Positions 8,002 to 16,688 of a stretch of 64,000 nt of DNA are shown here, piece by piece. Position numbers and translations under genes: made by a program. Below the pieces are notes generated by a model. That model was not told the DNA's origin, ran no database searches, and saw only the letters and a list, made by a program, of their open reading frames with translations. Source of the DNA: Candidatus Tectimicrobiota bacterium (lineage in GTDB: Bacteria; Tectomicrobia; Entotheonellia; Entotheonellales; Entotheonellaceae); contig BPKO01000001.1 in NCBI GenBank assembly GCA_026005175.1, positions 434,001-498,000 on the forward strand, read 5' to 3'. Each line of letters starts with the position of its first letter. Within the stretch, counting starts at the first letter, position 1.

Positions 8002-9638
8002 ATGGCCTTTGCTGCTGCAGTATCTACCCCTGACCTCGATGCCCTGCTGGCCCAGTCGCCTGCCGAGGCGCAGCTGACTTACGGCGGTGGACGCGGGCCA
8101 GCTCCGCCGCTTGACCCTTCCCCTTCCCTATGAGCAGGCAGCCTATGCGCCGCTGCCCCTTTTTGAGCGCCTCAACGCGGCGGCGCCCGGCGTCCTTTTC
8201 GAATCGGTGGACATTTCACGCGTGTATGGCCGCTTTTCGCTGGCGGTGATTGATCCCCCCGTCCTCGTCGAGGGCAAAGACGAAGCCTTCCAGATTCGCG
8301 CCCTCAATGCCCGTGGGCCTGGCCATCGTGGCGGGCCTTGCGCCGGCAGACTTTCCCTGCAGCTGCGACGTGCAGCGCACCCCAGATGGGCTGCAGGGAA
8401 CGGTGCCCTGCGAGCGGCGCCCGGTGGCTGAGGACGAGCGGCTGCAGCTCAACAACATCGCACAGGTGATCCGTCACCTGCTGCGCATTTTTCGCTGCGA
8501 GGACCGCTTCCTTGGCCTCTACGGCGCCTTTGCCTACGACTTCGTGCGCCTTTTCGAGCCGCTCCCCAACGTGCTGCCACCCATTCCCACCCCGGACTTT
8601 CGGCTCTTTATCCCCGACACGCTGCTGTTTTACGACCACCTGCGGGAGCGAGCCTATCTGTATGTATACGACTTTCTCCCCACCCCTGCTCCCGGCTGCC
8701 AAGTGATCCAGGAGCGGCTGGCTCCCTTGCTGGCTGCCCCGCTTGCCGCTACGCCGGCGCGGGCCACGCACGCCCTGGTGTCGGACATGGGACGCGAGGC
8801 CTTTATGGCCGCAGTGGAAGAAGCCCGCGAGCAGATGCGCCTGGGGGAATTCTTCGAGGTGGTGCTTTCGCACACCTACAAAGGCACCTACCACGGCCAT
8901 CCCTTGGCGCTGTACCGGCGCTTCCGCGCCCTCAATCCTTCGCCCTACCAGTTCTACGTCCACTTTGGCGACGAGGCCCTGGTGGGCGCCTCGCCCGAGA
9001 TGTTCGTGCGCGTGGAAAACGGCATTGTCCAGACCCGTCCCATCTCTGGCACCGTGCCCCGCGGCAGCGACAGCCTCACCGACTACCACAACATGATGCG
9101 CCTGCTCAACTCGGAGAAAGAAAAGGCAGAGCTCGACATGCTTATCGATTTGGCCCGCAACGACCTCAGCCGTGTCTGCGAACCCGGGGTTACGGTAAGC
9201 GATTACCGCTACGTGGAAAAGTATTCCCGGGTGATGCACACCGTGGCCCACGTCGAGGGACGGCTGGCACCGGGCCTGACGGCCCTCGACGCCTTTATTG
9301 CCTGCCTCAACGCCGGCACCCTCACCGGCGCGCCCAAGGCGGCGGCCATGGCCTACATCGAGGCCAAGGAACGCACCCGCCGCGGCTACTACGGCGGCAA
9401 CGTGGGCTACCTGACGTTTTCTGGCCAGCTCGACACCGGCATCATCATTCGCACCGCCCATCTGGTGCGGCAGCCGCAGGCAAGCGAGGAGGCCTACGAC
9501 GTGCAGGTGCGCGCCGGGGCAACGATTCTTTACGACTCCGACCCCGCCGCCGAGTATGCCGAGACCGAAGCCAAGGCAAAAGCCCTGCTGGAAGCCCTGG
9601 CCAGCGTGGGAGAGGAGGAGGCCCCATGCGCCGCGTGA
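8002..9638 (+). CDS. trpE: Anthranilate synthase component I (two frameshifts)
   Basis: Makes anthranilate from chorismate, the first committed step of tryptophan synthesis. The C-terminal chorismate domain is intact, with GASPEMFVR, RPISGTVPRG, ARNDLSRVCEPG and TLTGAPKAAAM. The N-terminal part has VLFESVD, matching the LLES-like element that binds feedback Trp. The N terminus is split by two single-base insertions, in the GG run near 8086 and in GGG at 8314-8316; removing one G from each gives about 545 residues. The Trp leader peptide upstream and the overlapping trpG favour TrpE over PabB. The start is ATG 8002 at the front of the first frame. Confidence 0.9.
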
Positions 9639-10210
9639 CGGTGATCGACAACTTCGACTCGTTTACCTTCAACCTGGTTGATTACTTGCGGCGCCTGGGC
9701 TGTGCCGTGCGCGTCTTTCGCAACGACATTCCGGTGGAGATGGTGGCGGCATCGCAGCCCGAGCTGCTGGTGCTCTCGCCGGGCCCCTCGACGCCGGCCA
9801 AGGCCGGCTACCTCATGGCCTACATCGATGCGTTTCACCGCACGGTGCCGATTTTCGGCGTTTGCCTTGGGCACCAGGCTCTGATCGAGTACTTCGGCGG
9901 CTCGCTGCGCGTGCTGCCGCGTCCTTACCACGGCAAGCAAAGCCTCATCGAGCACTGCGGCACCGGCATCTACCGCGGCTTGCCCTCCCCCTTGCCGGTG
10001 GGGCGCTACCACTCGCTCGTCGGCGACCGCATCCCCGAGGTGCTTGCCGTCACCGCCTGGTACGGCGATGTGGTCATGGGCGTGCGCCACCGCCAGCTGC
10101 CCATCGAAGGGGTGCAGTTTCATCCGGAGTCTATCCTGACGATGGAGAACAACCACGGCCTGCGCTTGCTCGACAACCTGCTGGCGTCCTTGCCTGCCCG
10201 CGAGCGCTGA
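9626..10210 (+). CDS. trpG: Anthranilate synthase component II (glutamine amidotransferase)
   Basis: Class I glutamine amidotransferase of 194 residues that feeds ammonia to TrpE. It has SPGPSTP, GVCLGHQAL with the nucleophile Cys80, and VQFHPESI with the catalytic His and Glu. The start overlaps the end of trpE by 13 bases, indicating translational coupling. In many bacteria this subunit also serves PabB; no pabB is visible here. Confidence 0.94.
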   Translation: MRRVTVIDNFDSFTFNLVDYLRRLGCAVRVFRNDIPVEMVAASQPELLVLSPGPSTPAKAGYLMAYIDAFHRTVPIFGVCLGHQALIEYFGGSLRVLPRPYHGKQSLIEHCGTGIYRGLPSPLPVGRYHSLVGDRIPEVLAVTAWYGDVVMGVRHRQLPIEGVQFHPESILTMENNHGLRLLDNLLASLPARER

Positions 10211-10289
10211 AAGGGCTTGCCTGCCAAAGCCGTTTGCGCTACGCTCCCTGGCAAGCAAGGAAAGCGCCCCCGGGCGACAGGGAACCCCC

Positions 10290-10721
10290 ATGCGAGCCGT
10301 CTTGACCCACCTGGCCATGCACGTGCGCGACTTGGAAGCGTGCGTGGCGTTTTACCGTGACTTTTGCGGGCTGCGCGTGGTGCACGAGCGCCACGACGGC
10401 GCGCGCCGCGTCGTATGGCTGGCCGAGCCCGGACGCGAGCGGGAGTTCATCCTGGTCTTGGTGCCTGGCGGGGTGGGAAAAGACCAGGCGCCTGGCGATT
10501 ACAGCCACCTGGGCTTCGCTCTGGAAAGCCGGGAAGCGGTCGATGCCACCGCGGCCAAGGCGCGCGCTGCCGGCTTGCTGATCTGGGAGCCCCGCGAAGA
10601 GCCTTATCCGGTTGGCTATTACTGCGGCGTGCGCGACCCCAACGGCACCGTCGTGGAGTTTAGCTACGGGCAACCCCTGGGCCCAGGCGCGCCACCGTCT
10701 CCGCCGTCCTCTGAGGAATAG
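10290..10721 (+). CDS. VOC family (glyoxalase/bleomycin resistance-like) protein
   Basis: A 143-residue vicinal oxygen chelate protein with two beta-alpha-beta-beta-beta modules. The first starts THLAMHVRDLEACVAFYRDFCGL, with a candidate metal His. The second has SHLGFALES and ends VRDPNGTVVEFSY, with the conserved Glu. This fits glyoxalase I-like lyases, though the family also includes dioxygenases and epimerases. The C-terminal tail is Pro-rich. Its stop overlaps the region just before the nitrile hydratase-like genes, suggesting co-transcription. Confidence 0.82.
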   Translation: MRAVLTHLAMHVRDLEACVAFYRDFCGLRVVHERHDGARRVVWLAEPGREREFILVLVPGGVGKDQAPGDYSHLGFALESREAVDATAAKARAAGLLIWEPREEPYPVGYYCGVRDPNGTVVEFSYGQPLGPGAPPSPPSSEE

Positions 10722-10726
10722 TGCCG

Positions 10727-11035
10727 ATGCGACGTGTCCACGACCGCGGCGGCTGGCCGGATGCCGGCTCCATCGACCGCAGCGAGCACGACTTGGCCAT
10801 GTGGGAGAAGCAGACCGACGCCTTGCTGCGCTTGCTTGCCAGTCGCGACAAGCGCATTTTGCGTGTCGACGAGCTTCGCCGTGCCATCGAGGACCTCGAC
10901 CCCGCGGCTTACGAGCGCATGAACTACTACGAGCGCTGGCTGACGGCCATCGAGAACCTGCTGGTCGAAAAAGGCATCCTCACCCGGGAAGCCATTGCCC
11001 AGCGGCTGGCCGAGCTGGCCGCACAAAGCGGCTAA
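10727..11035 (+). CDS. Nitrile hydratase beta subunit, N-terminal half (separate gene)
   Basis: A 102-residue protein matching the helical N-terminal domain of nitrile hydratase beta subunits: NYYERWLTAIENLLVEKGILT is the family's characteristic text. The start is ATG 10727 with GAGGA 9 bases upstream; a GTG at 10721 is too close to that site. It is followed 10 bases later by a second gene for the SH3-like half of the beta subunit. Two-gene beta subunits are known in thiocyanate hydrolase (ScnB and ScnA) and toyocamycin nitrile hydratase (ToyJKL). Confidence 0.8.
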   Translation: MRRVHDRGGWPDAGSIDRSEHDLAMWEKQTDALLRLLASRDKRILRVDELRRAIEDLDPAAYERMNYYERWLTAIENLLVEKGILTREAIAQRLAELAAQSG

Positions 11036-11045
11036 GGAGAGCCCG

Positions 11046-11330
11046 ATGGCGCCAAAGTTCAAGCCGGGAGACCGCGTGCGGGTGCGGGTCGCTTATCCTC
11101 CGCACCACTTCCGCACCCCGGGCTACATCCAGGGCAAAACGGGCACCGTGGAGGTGGTCCATGGGGCCTTTCGCAATCCCGAATCCCTGGCTTACGGAGG
11201 CGACGGCTTGCCCAAGCAGTACCTCTACCTGGTGCGCTTTGCCCAGACCGAGGTGTGGGAAGGATATCCGGCAGGATCGCAGGATCAGCTCCTCCTCGAT
11301 CTCTACGAGCACTGGCTGGAGCCGGCTTGA
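11046..11330 (+). CDS. Nitrile hydratase beta subunit, C-terminal SH3-like half (separate gene)
   Basis: A 94-residue beta-barrel domain. FKPGDRVRVRVAYPPHHFRTPGYIQG and GTVEVVHGAFRNPE, with a later YLYLVRFAQTEVW, match the C-terminal domain of nitrile hydratase beta. AAGGAGA precedes the ATG. Together with the preceding gene it would rebuild a full beta subunit of about 196 residues to pair with the alpha subunit 22 bases downstream. It could alternatively be a free-standing SH3-like activator, but the order and spacing favour a structural subunit. Confidence 0.82.
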   Translation: MAPKFKPGDRVRVRVAYPPHHFRTPGYIQGKTGTVEVVHGAFRNPESLAYGGDGLPKQYLYLVRFAQTEVWEGYPAGSQDQLLLDLYEHWLEPA

Positions 11331-11352
11331 CCCAGCGCACAGGAGAATCGCC

Positions 11353-11976
11353 ATGCACGACCACGAGCACGGCGTCCACGCGGCGCAAACCGAGACCACC
11401 AGCCCGCACGAACTGCGGGTGCGGGCCATTATCACGCTTCTGATGGACAAGGGATTGCTCAGCGCCGAGGAGCTGCGACGCACCATTGAGGACATGGAAG
11501 CCCGCACCCCGGCCCTGGGCGCCAAAGTCGTGGCCCGTGCCTGGGTGGACCCGGCCTTCAAGGCCCGCCTGCTTGCCGATGCCAAGGCGGCCATTGCTGA
11601 GTTGGGCATTGACACCAGTGCCTTCATCACCCTGAAGGTGGTCGAGAACACCGAGAAAGTCCACAACGTCGTCGTCTGTACCTTGTGCTCGTGCTACCCT
11701 CGCGACTTGCTGGGCGTTCCGCCCGCCTGGTACAAAAGCCTCAACTATCGCGCCCGGGTGGTTGTTGATCCCCGCGGCGTACTCAAGGAGTTCGGCTTGG
11801 AGCTGGCACCGGACGTGGAAGTGCGCGTCTACGACAGCACGGCCGACGTCCGCTACTTGGTCCTGCCCCAGCGCCCTCCAGGCAGCGAGGGACTGAGCGA
11901 AGAGGCGCTCGCCAGCCTGGTCACCCGGGACAGCATGATCGGGGTGGCGCGTGCCCGCACGCCGGCAGCGGACTAA
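11353..11976 (+). CDS. nthA: Nitrile hydratase alpha subunit, cobalt type (or thiocyanate hydrolase gamma-like)
   Basis: Catalytic subunit of 207 residues. The metal-claw motif VCTLCSCYPRDLLG places the ligands at Cys109, Cys112 and Cys114; Thr in the second position is typical of the cobalt enzymes (Ser in iron ones). Two of the cysteines are normally oxidised after translation. An AGGAGA site precedes the ATG; the frame is open upstream but that region is the preceding genes. Possible reactions are nitrile to amide or thiocyanate to carbonyl sulfide. No amidase is adjacent. It ends by overlapping a convergent gene by four bases. Confidence 0.9.
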   Translation: MHDHEHGVHAAQTETTSPHELRVRAIITLLMDKGLLSAEELRRTIEDMEARTPALGAKVVARAWVDPAFKARLLADAKAAIAELGIDTSAFITLKVVENTEKVHNVVVCTLCSCYPRDLLGVPPAWYKSLNYRARVVVDPRGVLKEFGLELAPDVEVRVYDSTADVRYLVLPQRPPGSEGLSEEALASLVTRDSMIGVARARTPAAD

Positions 11977-12750
11977 TCGGCTTGCCACAGCCCTTGCCGC
12001 CAGTCAGGATAGCGGGGTGCCGGCAGCAGATCGCGACGCAAGCGCGTGACGTCGTAGGCCGCTGGAGGGTGGCCCAAGGGCAAATCAAAGGCGGGTGGCG
12101 GGAGTCCCAGCCAGCGGCAGGCCAGCTCGTAAAACGCGCGGCGCGTGGGACAGGGGGGAACGACGACGTGGTACGTCGGCTGTGGCGCCGGGTGACAGAG
12201 CGCGGCAATCACGGCGGTCGCCGCATCCGCATAATGGACCAGGGGCAGGATGCGATCCGGCGGCCCGGGCGGCGGTGCCCCGCGCCGCCGCAGCGCGGCC
12301 AGCGGTCCGCGGTGATGGCAGTAGAGGCCGCCCAGGCGCAGCACCACACCCCGCTCTCCCGCCCAGGCCCAGAAAGCCCGTTCCGTAGCGGCGACTTCCT
12401 GCGCGTGGGGGTCGCTTCCCGCGGGCGTGTCCTCAGTGGACCCTTCCTTGCGGCGTTCCGTAGTACCCCCCACGGAGCTCAGCAGCACGGCGCGGGCCCA
12501 CCGGAGGCATGCCGGTAAGCAGGGCAAGGGCTTCCCGCTGCCGGGCGCTGCCGGGTAAGGCCAACAGCAAGGCGTCGTGCGGGGCAAGGGCGGCCAGCGG
12601 CGTGCCTACCTGCGGCACGAGGCCTTGGCGGCGGAGCGTCTCATGCCGTGCCGTGCTGCGGGTAAAGCCCAGCACCGGCTTGCCTCTGGCTGCCCAGAGC
12701 GCCCCCACACGGCCGCCCAATTCTCCCGCGCCCCAGATGAGCAGCCGCAT
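11973..12750 (-). CDS. NAD(P)-dependent epimerase/dehydratase-like (extended SDR), one frameshift
   Basis: N terminus MRLLIWGAGELGGRVGALW has the GxGxxG dinucleotide site. The second half contains LRLGGLYCHHRGP, followed by VHYADAATAVIAAL, which are the substrate-side texts of sugar epimerase-like SDRs (GIYGPGR and VHVDDAA in relatives). The halves are in different frames and join at CCC 12497-12499, where removing one C gives a continuous PPVARAVLLSSVGG. The rebuilt protein is about 258 residues. The usual YxxxK is not obvious, so it may be an atypical NmrA/YeeZ-like member. Confidence 0.72.
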
Positions 12751-12762
12751 TCCGCTTTCCGC

Positions 12763-13825
12763 TCAGGTACAGGCCAGCGCATAGACATCCTCGACCCCCG
12801 GCGGCAGCGGATACGCCTGCCAGGTGGCGCCACCGTCGGTGGTCGCAAAGACCTCCCCGTCCCGCGTGACACAGAAAAGCTGTTTCGGGTCCTGGCGGCT
12901 GACGGCCACCGCCATCATGGTGCTGCGGGGCCGTCACCCCGCGGTCAAAGCGCTCCCAAGTCTGGCCCAGATCCGGACTGCGGTAGAGCGCCCCGGCGTC
13001 GCTGCGCGCCGCTTTGCTCAGACAGGCGTAGAGCACCTGGGGCGTGTGGGCGTCGACGCAGACGTCGCGGGCATAGGTGAGCGAAGAAAAGCGCCGGATA
13101 GGCAATTCTTCCCAGGTATCGCCCGCGATCGTGGCTGCAAAACAGCCCCATGCGCGTGGCCAGGATCACCGTTTGCGGCTGCGCCGGGCTGATGGCCAAA
13201 GCGTGGGTGTCCATCATGCCTTCGGTGTCGGTGTCGCTGAGAATCCGGCTTTTGAGGTGGGCCTGCTGCGCCAGCCGCAGCAAGTCGCGGCAGCAGTCCT
13301 GCCAGGGGTCGCCCCGCCGTCGAGGCTACGCATGACGCCGCCCACTTCGAGGCCCGCGTACAGCTCGTTTGGGCGCTGCGGATGAAAGACCAGGCGCACC
13401 ACGCGGGTGGGAAAGTCCATCGTCACCACGGCGCTGCTGTGGAGCACCGCCAAGCGCTGCCAGCGCTCGCCGCCATCGTCGCTGCAGTAGACCGCCGCCG
13501 GGGCCGTGCCCAAGTATAGCCGCTTTGGCTCGGTGGGGTGAAAACACAAGGACCACACCACGGCATTGGCATCGGGAAAGGGGAGCTTTTCCCAGTGGTC
13601 GCCCCCGTCCTGGCTGCGGTACGGGCCGTACTGGGTGCCGGCAAAGACCAGGCGGGGGTCGCGGGGGTGAACCGCGATGGCGCGCACTTCTGCGTCTTGC
13701 GGCAGCCCCGCTAAGGGTTGCCACGGCGCTTCAGCGGCCGCCTTGCGAAACAAGCCGCATCTTCTGGTGGCGCCCGAGTTCCACCGCGCTGCCCCGGCAT
13801 ATACGGAGACGGAGTGGGAAGTCAT
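12763..13825 (-). pseudogene. BNR/Asp-box repeat (beta-propeller) protein with three frameshifts
   Basis: Reading across frames gives six Asp-box repeats (SxDxGxxW): SQDGGDHW, SDDGGERW, SLDGGATPW, SHDRGDTW, SPDLGQTW and TTDGGATW, which suggest a beta-propeller of about 353 residues. This family includes sialidase-like and photosystem assembly (Ycf48)-like propellers; here it is probably a scaffold of unknown role. The breaks are a missing base in the G-run 13305-13308, an extra C in 13122-13124 and an extra G in 12927-12930. The start is ATG 13825 with AAGGAGGG upstream. It has no signal peptide. It may be intact in the living cell, given similar errors in other genes. Confidence 0.7.
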
Positions 13826-13866
13826 TGCCGCCCTCCTTGCCATTCATGCTGCTGCACCAACTGCAA

Positions 13867-13884
13867 AGGCATGGTACCATGCCT
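13867..13884. promoter_or_regulatory. 18-bp perfect palindrome, candidate operator
   Basis: AGGCATGGTACCATGCCT is a perfect inverted repeat located between the divergent BNR gene and the 2-hydroxyacid dehydrogenase gene, ending 44 bases before the latter's ATG. The lack of a loop and the position suggest a binding site for a dimeric repressor rather than a terminator. Confidence 0.5.
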
Positions 13885-13927
13885 GCGGCACCAACACCAG
13901 AGACGTCGCCAGAATGAGGAAAAGCCC

Positions 13928-14896
13928 ATGCCGCGCATCGCTGCCACAGAGCTTACCATTGGAGTCTGCCACGTGGCGTATCAGATTGCTCCCCTGCTTC
14001 AGGCCCGCTTGCCCGCAACGCGGGTCTTTCAGGAGTATAGCACCGAGGCCATGCGGCCGCGCATGCCAGAGGTGGACGTGCTGGTCATCTCGGGCGCCTG
14101 GCACGACTCCTTGCTCGAGCAAGCAGCCAAGCTGAAGTGGATCCAGGCCATCGGAGCGGGATACGACCAGTTTCCGCTTGCGGAACTGCGGCGCCGCGGC
14201 ATTCGCCTGACCAACGCCGCTGGCGTCAACACCAATGCGGTGAGTGAGCACGCCATAGCCCTCATGCTGGCTTTGACCCGGCGCTTGCCGGAAGCGCGCG
14301 ACAACCAGCACCGCCAGTACTGGCGGCCGATGATCAGCGATCCGCAGGCACGCGAGGACGAGCTGGCCGGTAAGACACTTGGCATCGTCGGCCTGGGCGC
14401 CATCGGCAATCGTCTGGCCAGTTTGGCCAAAGCCTTTGGCATGCGCGTCATTGGCACCAAGGCCCGTCCGGAAACGTACCGCGGCCTTGCCGACCAGGTG
14501 TGGCCGCCGGACCGTCTGGGCGACCTGCTGCGGGAAGCCGACTTCGTGGTGCTGTGCTGTCCGCTGACGCCTGCCACCAGGGGCCTCATCGGGGCGGCAG
14601 CGCTCAAGCAGATGCGCCCCTCGGCTTACCTCATCAACGTCGCCCGCGGCCCGGTGGTCGACGAAGACGCCCTCATTGCTGCCCTGCAGGCCGGCGACAT
14701 TGCCGGCGCCGCCCTCGACGTGACCACCACGGAGCCCCTGCCGCCAGAGAGTCCGCTGTGGCGCATGGCCAACGTCCTCATCACTCCGCACACGGCGGGC
14801 GAAACCGCTCAGTACGAGAAACGGCTCGTCGACCTCATCGTCGAGAACGTGCACCGGTGGGAACGCGACGAGCCGTTTCTCAATCAGGTGGTGTGA
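13928..14896 (+). CDS. D-isomer-specific 2-hydroxyacid dehydrogenase
   Basis: NAD(P)-dependent reduction of a 2-keto acid or oxidation of a D-2-hydroxy acid. It has 322 residues. The Rossmann motif is GIVGLGAIGNRLA (about 155-167); INVARGPVVDEDAL holds the catalytic Arg region, and ITPHTAG the catalytic His. The N-terminal domain is divergent from phosphoglycerate dehydrogenase and there is no ACT domain, so a serine-pathway role is unlikely; glyoxylate/hydroxypyruvate reductase-like is closest. The ATG at 13928 follows a GAGGAAAA site. Confidence 0.9.
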   Translation: MPRIAATELTIGVCHVAYQIAPLLQARLPATRVFQEYSTEAMRPRMPEVDVLVISGAWHDSLLEQAAKLKWIQAIGAGYDQFPLAELRRRGIRLTNAAGVNTNAVSEHAIALMLALTRRLPEARDNQHRQYWRPMISDPQAREDELAGKTLGIVGLGAIGNRLASLAKAFGMRVIGTKARPETYRGLADQVWPPDRLGDLLREADFVVLCCPLTPATRGLIGAAALKQMRPSAYLINVARGPVVDEDALIAALQAGDIAGAALDVTTTEPLPPESPLWRMANVLITPHTAGETAQYEKRLVDLIVENVHRWERDEPFLNQVV

Positions 14897-15357
14897 GGCT
14901 GCGGGCGTGACAGCCCGAAGTGATCTGTCGGGTCGAGGTCGAGGAGAAACTGCCGCGTGCGCACCGCTTCGGCGGTCTCCCCGATGGCCGTGGCGGCCTG
15001 CATGAGCCCGTAAAGGCAGCGCAAGAAGCCGCGGTTGCTGTCGTACGTCCAGGGGATGTGTTGCGACCCGTTCCACCCCGAGGCACGGGCGCGGTCCAGG
15101 CCGCGGTGGTAGCCGGTGCGGAAGAAGGCATAAGCGGCCACCACGTCTTCAGGCAACACCAGCTCTCCCAGAGCGGCCCAGACGCTGAGGGCGGTGGGAT
15201 ACTGCCGCGCCAGGTCGTTGAGACGCTGGCGGCAGGCCTGGACGGTCAGGGTGCCCTGCTGCCATGCCGCCAGGACCTCCTCGGCCCGCTGGGCGCTGTT
15301 GGCGGGGTCGGCCGGCAGCGCCAGCGCCTCTCGCGCCAAGGGAATATCAAGCGCCAT
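14884..15357 (-). CDS. DUF3151-like protein
   Basis: A 157-residue soluble protein of unknown function. AAYAFFRTGYHRGLDRARASGW, read as two pieces, then NRGFLRCLYGLMQAATAIGE, matches what I recall of DUF3151, a family best known from Actinobacteria, including the closing FLLDLDP. The sequence is mostly helical with no membrane segment or cofactor motif. It ends inside the convergent dehydrogenase gene (13-base overlap). Function cannot be inferred. Confidence 0.6.
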   Translation of the reverse strand: MALDIPLAREALALPADPANSAQRAEEVLAAWQQGTLTVQACRQRLNDLARQYPTALSVWAALGELVLPEDVVAAYAFFRTGYHRGLDRARASGWNGSQHIPWTYDSNRGFLRCLYGLMQAATAIGETAEAVRTRQFLLDLDPTDHFGLSRPQPHTT

Positions 15358-15406
15358 TCCTGTCTCCCGGGGGCACAGCGCTTCGCCGCGCCCCCACGCT
15401 GCGCGC

Positions 15407-15826
15407 TTAGCGGATGGTAATCGTGCCTACCATGCCCGCCTCGCGGTGGCCAGGGCGGTGGCAGTAGAGCTCAAACGTGCCTGCCTGCACCGGCACGAAG
15501 TACCACTCCGCCTTGCCACCCGGAAGCAACTCGATTTCGCGAATTGCCCCTTTGATCTCGGCGTCTGGCGTCTCTACTTTGCGCGTCCAGACGGCTGCGG
15601 CAAACCCCAGCGAAGTAAAGTAGTGCTTCTGCGGGCTGGGGTTGCGCAGCACAAGTTTATACAGCTTGCCGGTCTCGAAGGTCAAGGTGCCGGGTACAAA
15701 CCGCAGGGCGTTGTCCGCGGTGCCAAGCTGCACCTCGACCACCACCGGCTCCTGCTGGCTCAGATCCCCGGCTGCCCACCCCAGAGCGGGCAGCAACAGC
15801 AGCAAGAGGCAGGCGAGTCGGCGCAT
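15407..15826 (-). CDS. Cupredoxin-like periplasmic copper protein
   Basis: A 139-residue secreted protein. The signal peptide is MRRLACLLLLLLPALGWAAG. The C terminus, ELYCHRPGHREAGMVGTITI, gives the type-1 copper ligands Cys, His and Met, and HYFTSLGF supplies the first His, as in plastocyanin/azurin-like cupredoxins. GAGGAGAAG precedes the ATG at 15826. It is the last gene of an operon with an anti-sigma factor and an ECF sigma factor. It may carry electrons or bind copper in the periplasm; the partner is not visible. Confidence 0.85.
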   Translation of the reverse strand: MRRLACLLLLLLPALGWAAGDLSQQEPVVVEVQLGTADNALRFVPGTLTFETGKLYKLVLRNPSPQKHYFTSLGFAAAVWTRKVETPDAEIKGAIREIELLPGGKAEWYFVPVQAGTFELYCHRPGHREAGMVGTITIR

Positions 15827-15890
15827 CGTCTTCTCCTCCCTTGCAAAAGCCATCAACCCGAAAGTGCAAAGTCTGCCGGCGCAGCGGCCG

Positions 15891-16688
15891 TCAAGAGGGG
15901 CCCTCCGGCGGCGCCAGCTGCAAGCACAGGGCGGCATACTCGAGAAACTCTGGCTCGGGCAGCGCGGCAATCAGGGCATGCAGGCGCTGCGCCACCTGCC
16001 AAAAGGCGAGGGTGTATCCCCCGCGCTGCTGAAGCACCAGGGTGTGCGGGCCAAGCCGCATCCGTTTCCCCTGCGGCAGGGGCGCGGCCCGCAGCACCAC
16101 GTATGCCAGGTGCTGGTGGGCGCGGCGAAACAGGACGTAGACGCCTTCTCCTGCCGGCAGCGCAACCGGCGTTGCGCCCACCAGCCCAAAGCCGGCCAGA
16201 GACGCCTGCGGCAGCGACACGGGCAGGGCGAAGCGCTGGCGGCTCCACGCCATGACGCGCTGCGCATCGGCGGTGCGCAGGAGCAAATTGCCCTGGCGCA
16301 GCACGGCCTGATGCTGCGCCAGGAGCGCCGCAGCAAGGTCGGCACGCCGATGGTGCAGCAGGGAGACGGCGGCAAGCAGCACGAGAACGGCGGCCGCAGC
16401 CAGCACCAGAGGCCGAGGTCGCGACCACCGCTGCCACCTCCTCCCTTGCGCAGTGCGCTTGAGGCGGCGCACGCGCTGCTCGAGCTCTGCAGGGGGAAGC
16501 AGTTGGGTCGCCTCGGCGCGCAGCAGCGCGCGCACGTTGAGCAGCAACTGGTAGCGCTGGAAGCAGGCCGCGCAAGACTCGAGGTGTGCCTGCACTTGCA
16601 ACGTGGCCTGGATGTCGAGGGCATCGTCGACAAACGCGTACAGCTGGTCGCCGAGCGCCTCACACGCCCGCTGGTCCATGGCCCTCAT
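15891..16688 (-). CDS. Anti-sigma factor-like membrane protein with zf-HC2 zinc finger
   Basis: A 265-residue protein. The N-terminal zinc-finger motif HLESCAACFQ (HxxxCxxC) is that of ZAS-type anti-sigma factors. One membrane segment (PLVLAAAAVLVLLAAVSLL, about residues 93-112) follows, and then a periplasmic domain of about 150 residues. Its start overlaps the end of the ECF sigma gene by 29 bases. The expected job is to hold that sigma factor at the membrane until a periplasmic signal, possibly copper or redox stress given the cupredoxin next door. Confidence 0.85.
   Translation of the reverse strand: MRAMDQRACEALGDQLYAFVDDALDIQATLQVQAHLESCAACFQRYQLLLNVRALLRAEATQLLPPAELEQRVRRLKRTAQGRRWQRWSRPRPLVLAAAAVLVLLAAVSLLHHRRADLAAALLAQHQAVLRQGNLLLRTADAQRVMAWSRQRFALPVSLPQASLAGFGLVGATPVALPAGEGVYVLFRRAHQHLAYVVLRAAPLPQGKRMRLGPHTLVLQQRGGYTLAFWQVAQRLHALIAALPEPEFLEYAALCLQLAPPEGPS

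Noticed and set aside
8304-9461. Long minus-strand open frame opposite trpE
   Set aside because: trpE motifs lie on the other strand; this one has biased, low-complexity composition.
10612-11352. N-terminal extension of nitrile hydratase alpha
   Set aside because: The open frame upstream runs through the VOC and beta genes in another frame and lacks family text; the ATG at 11353 has a ribosome site.
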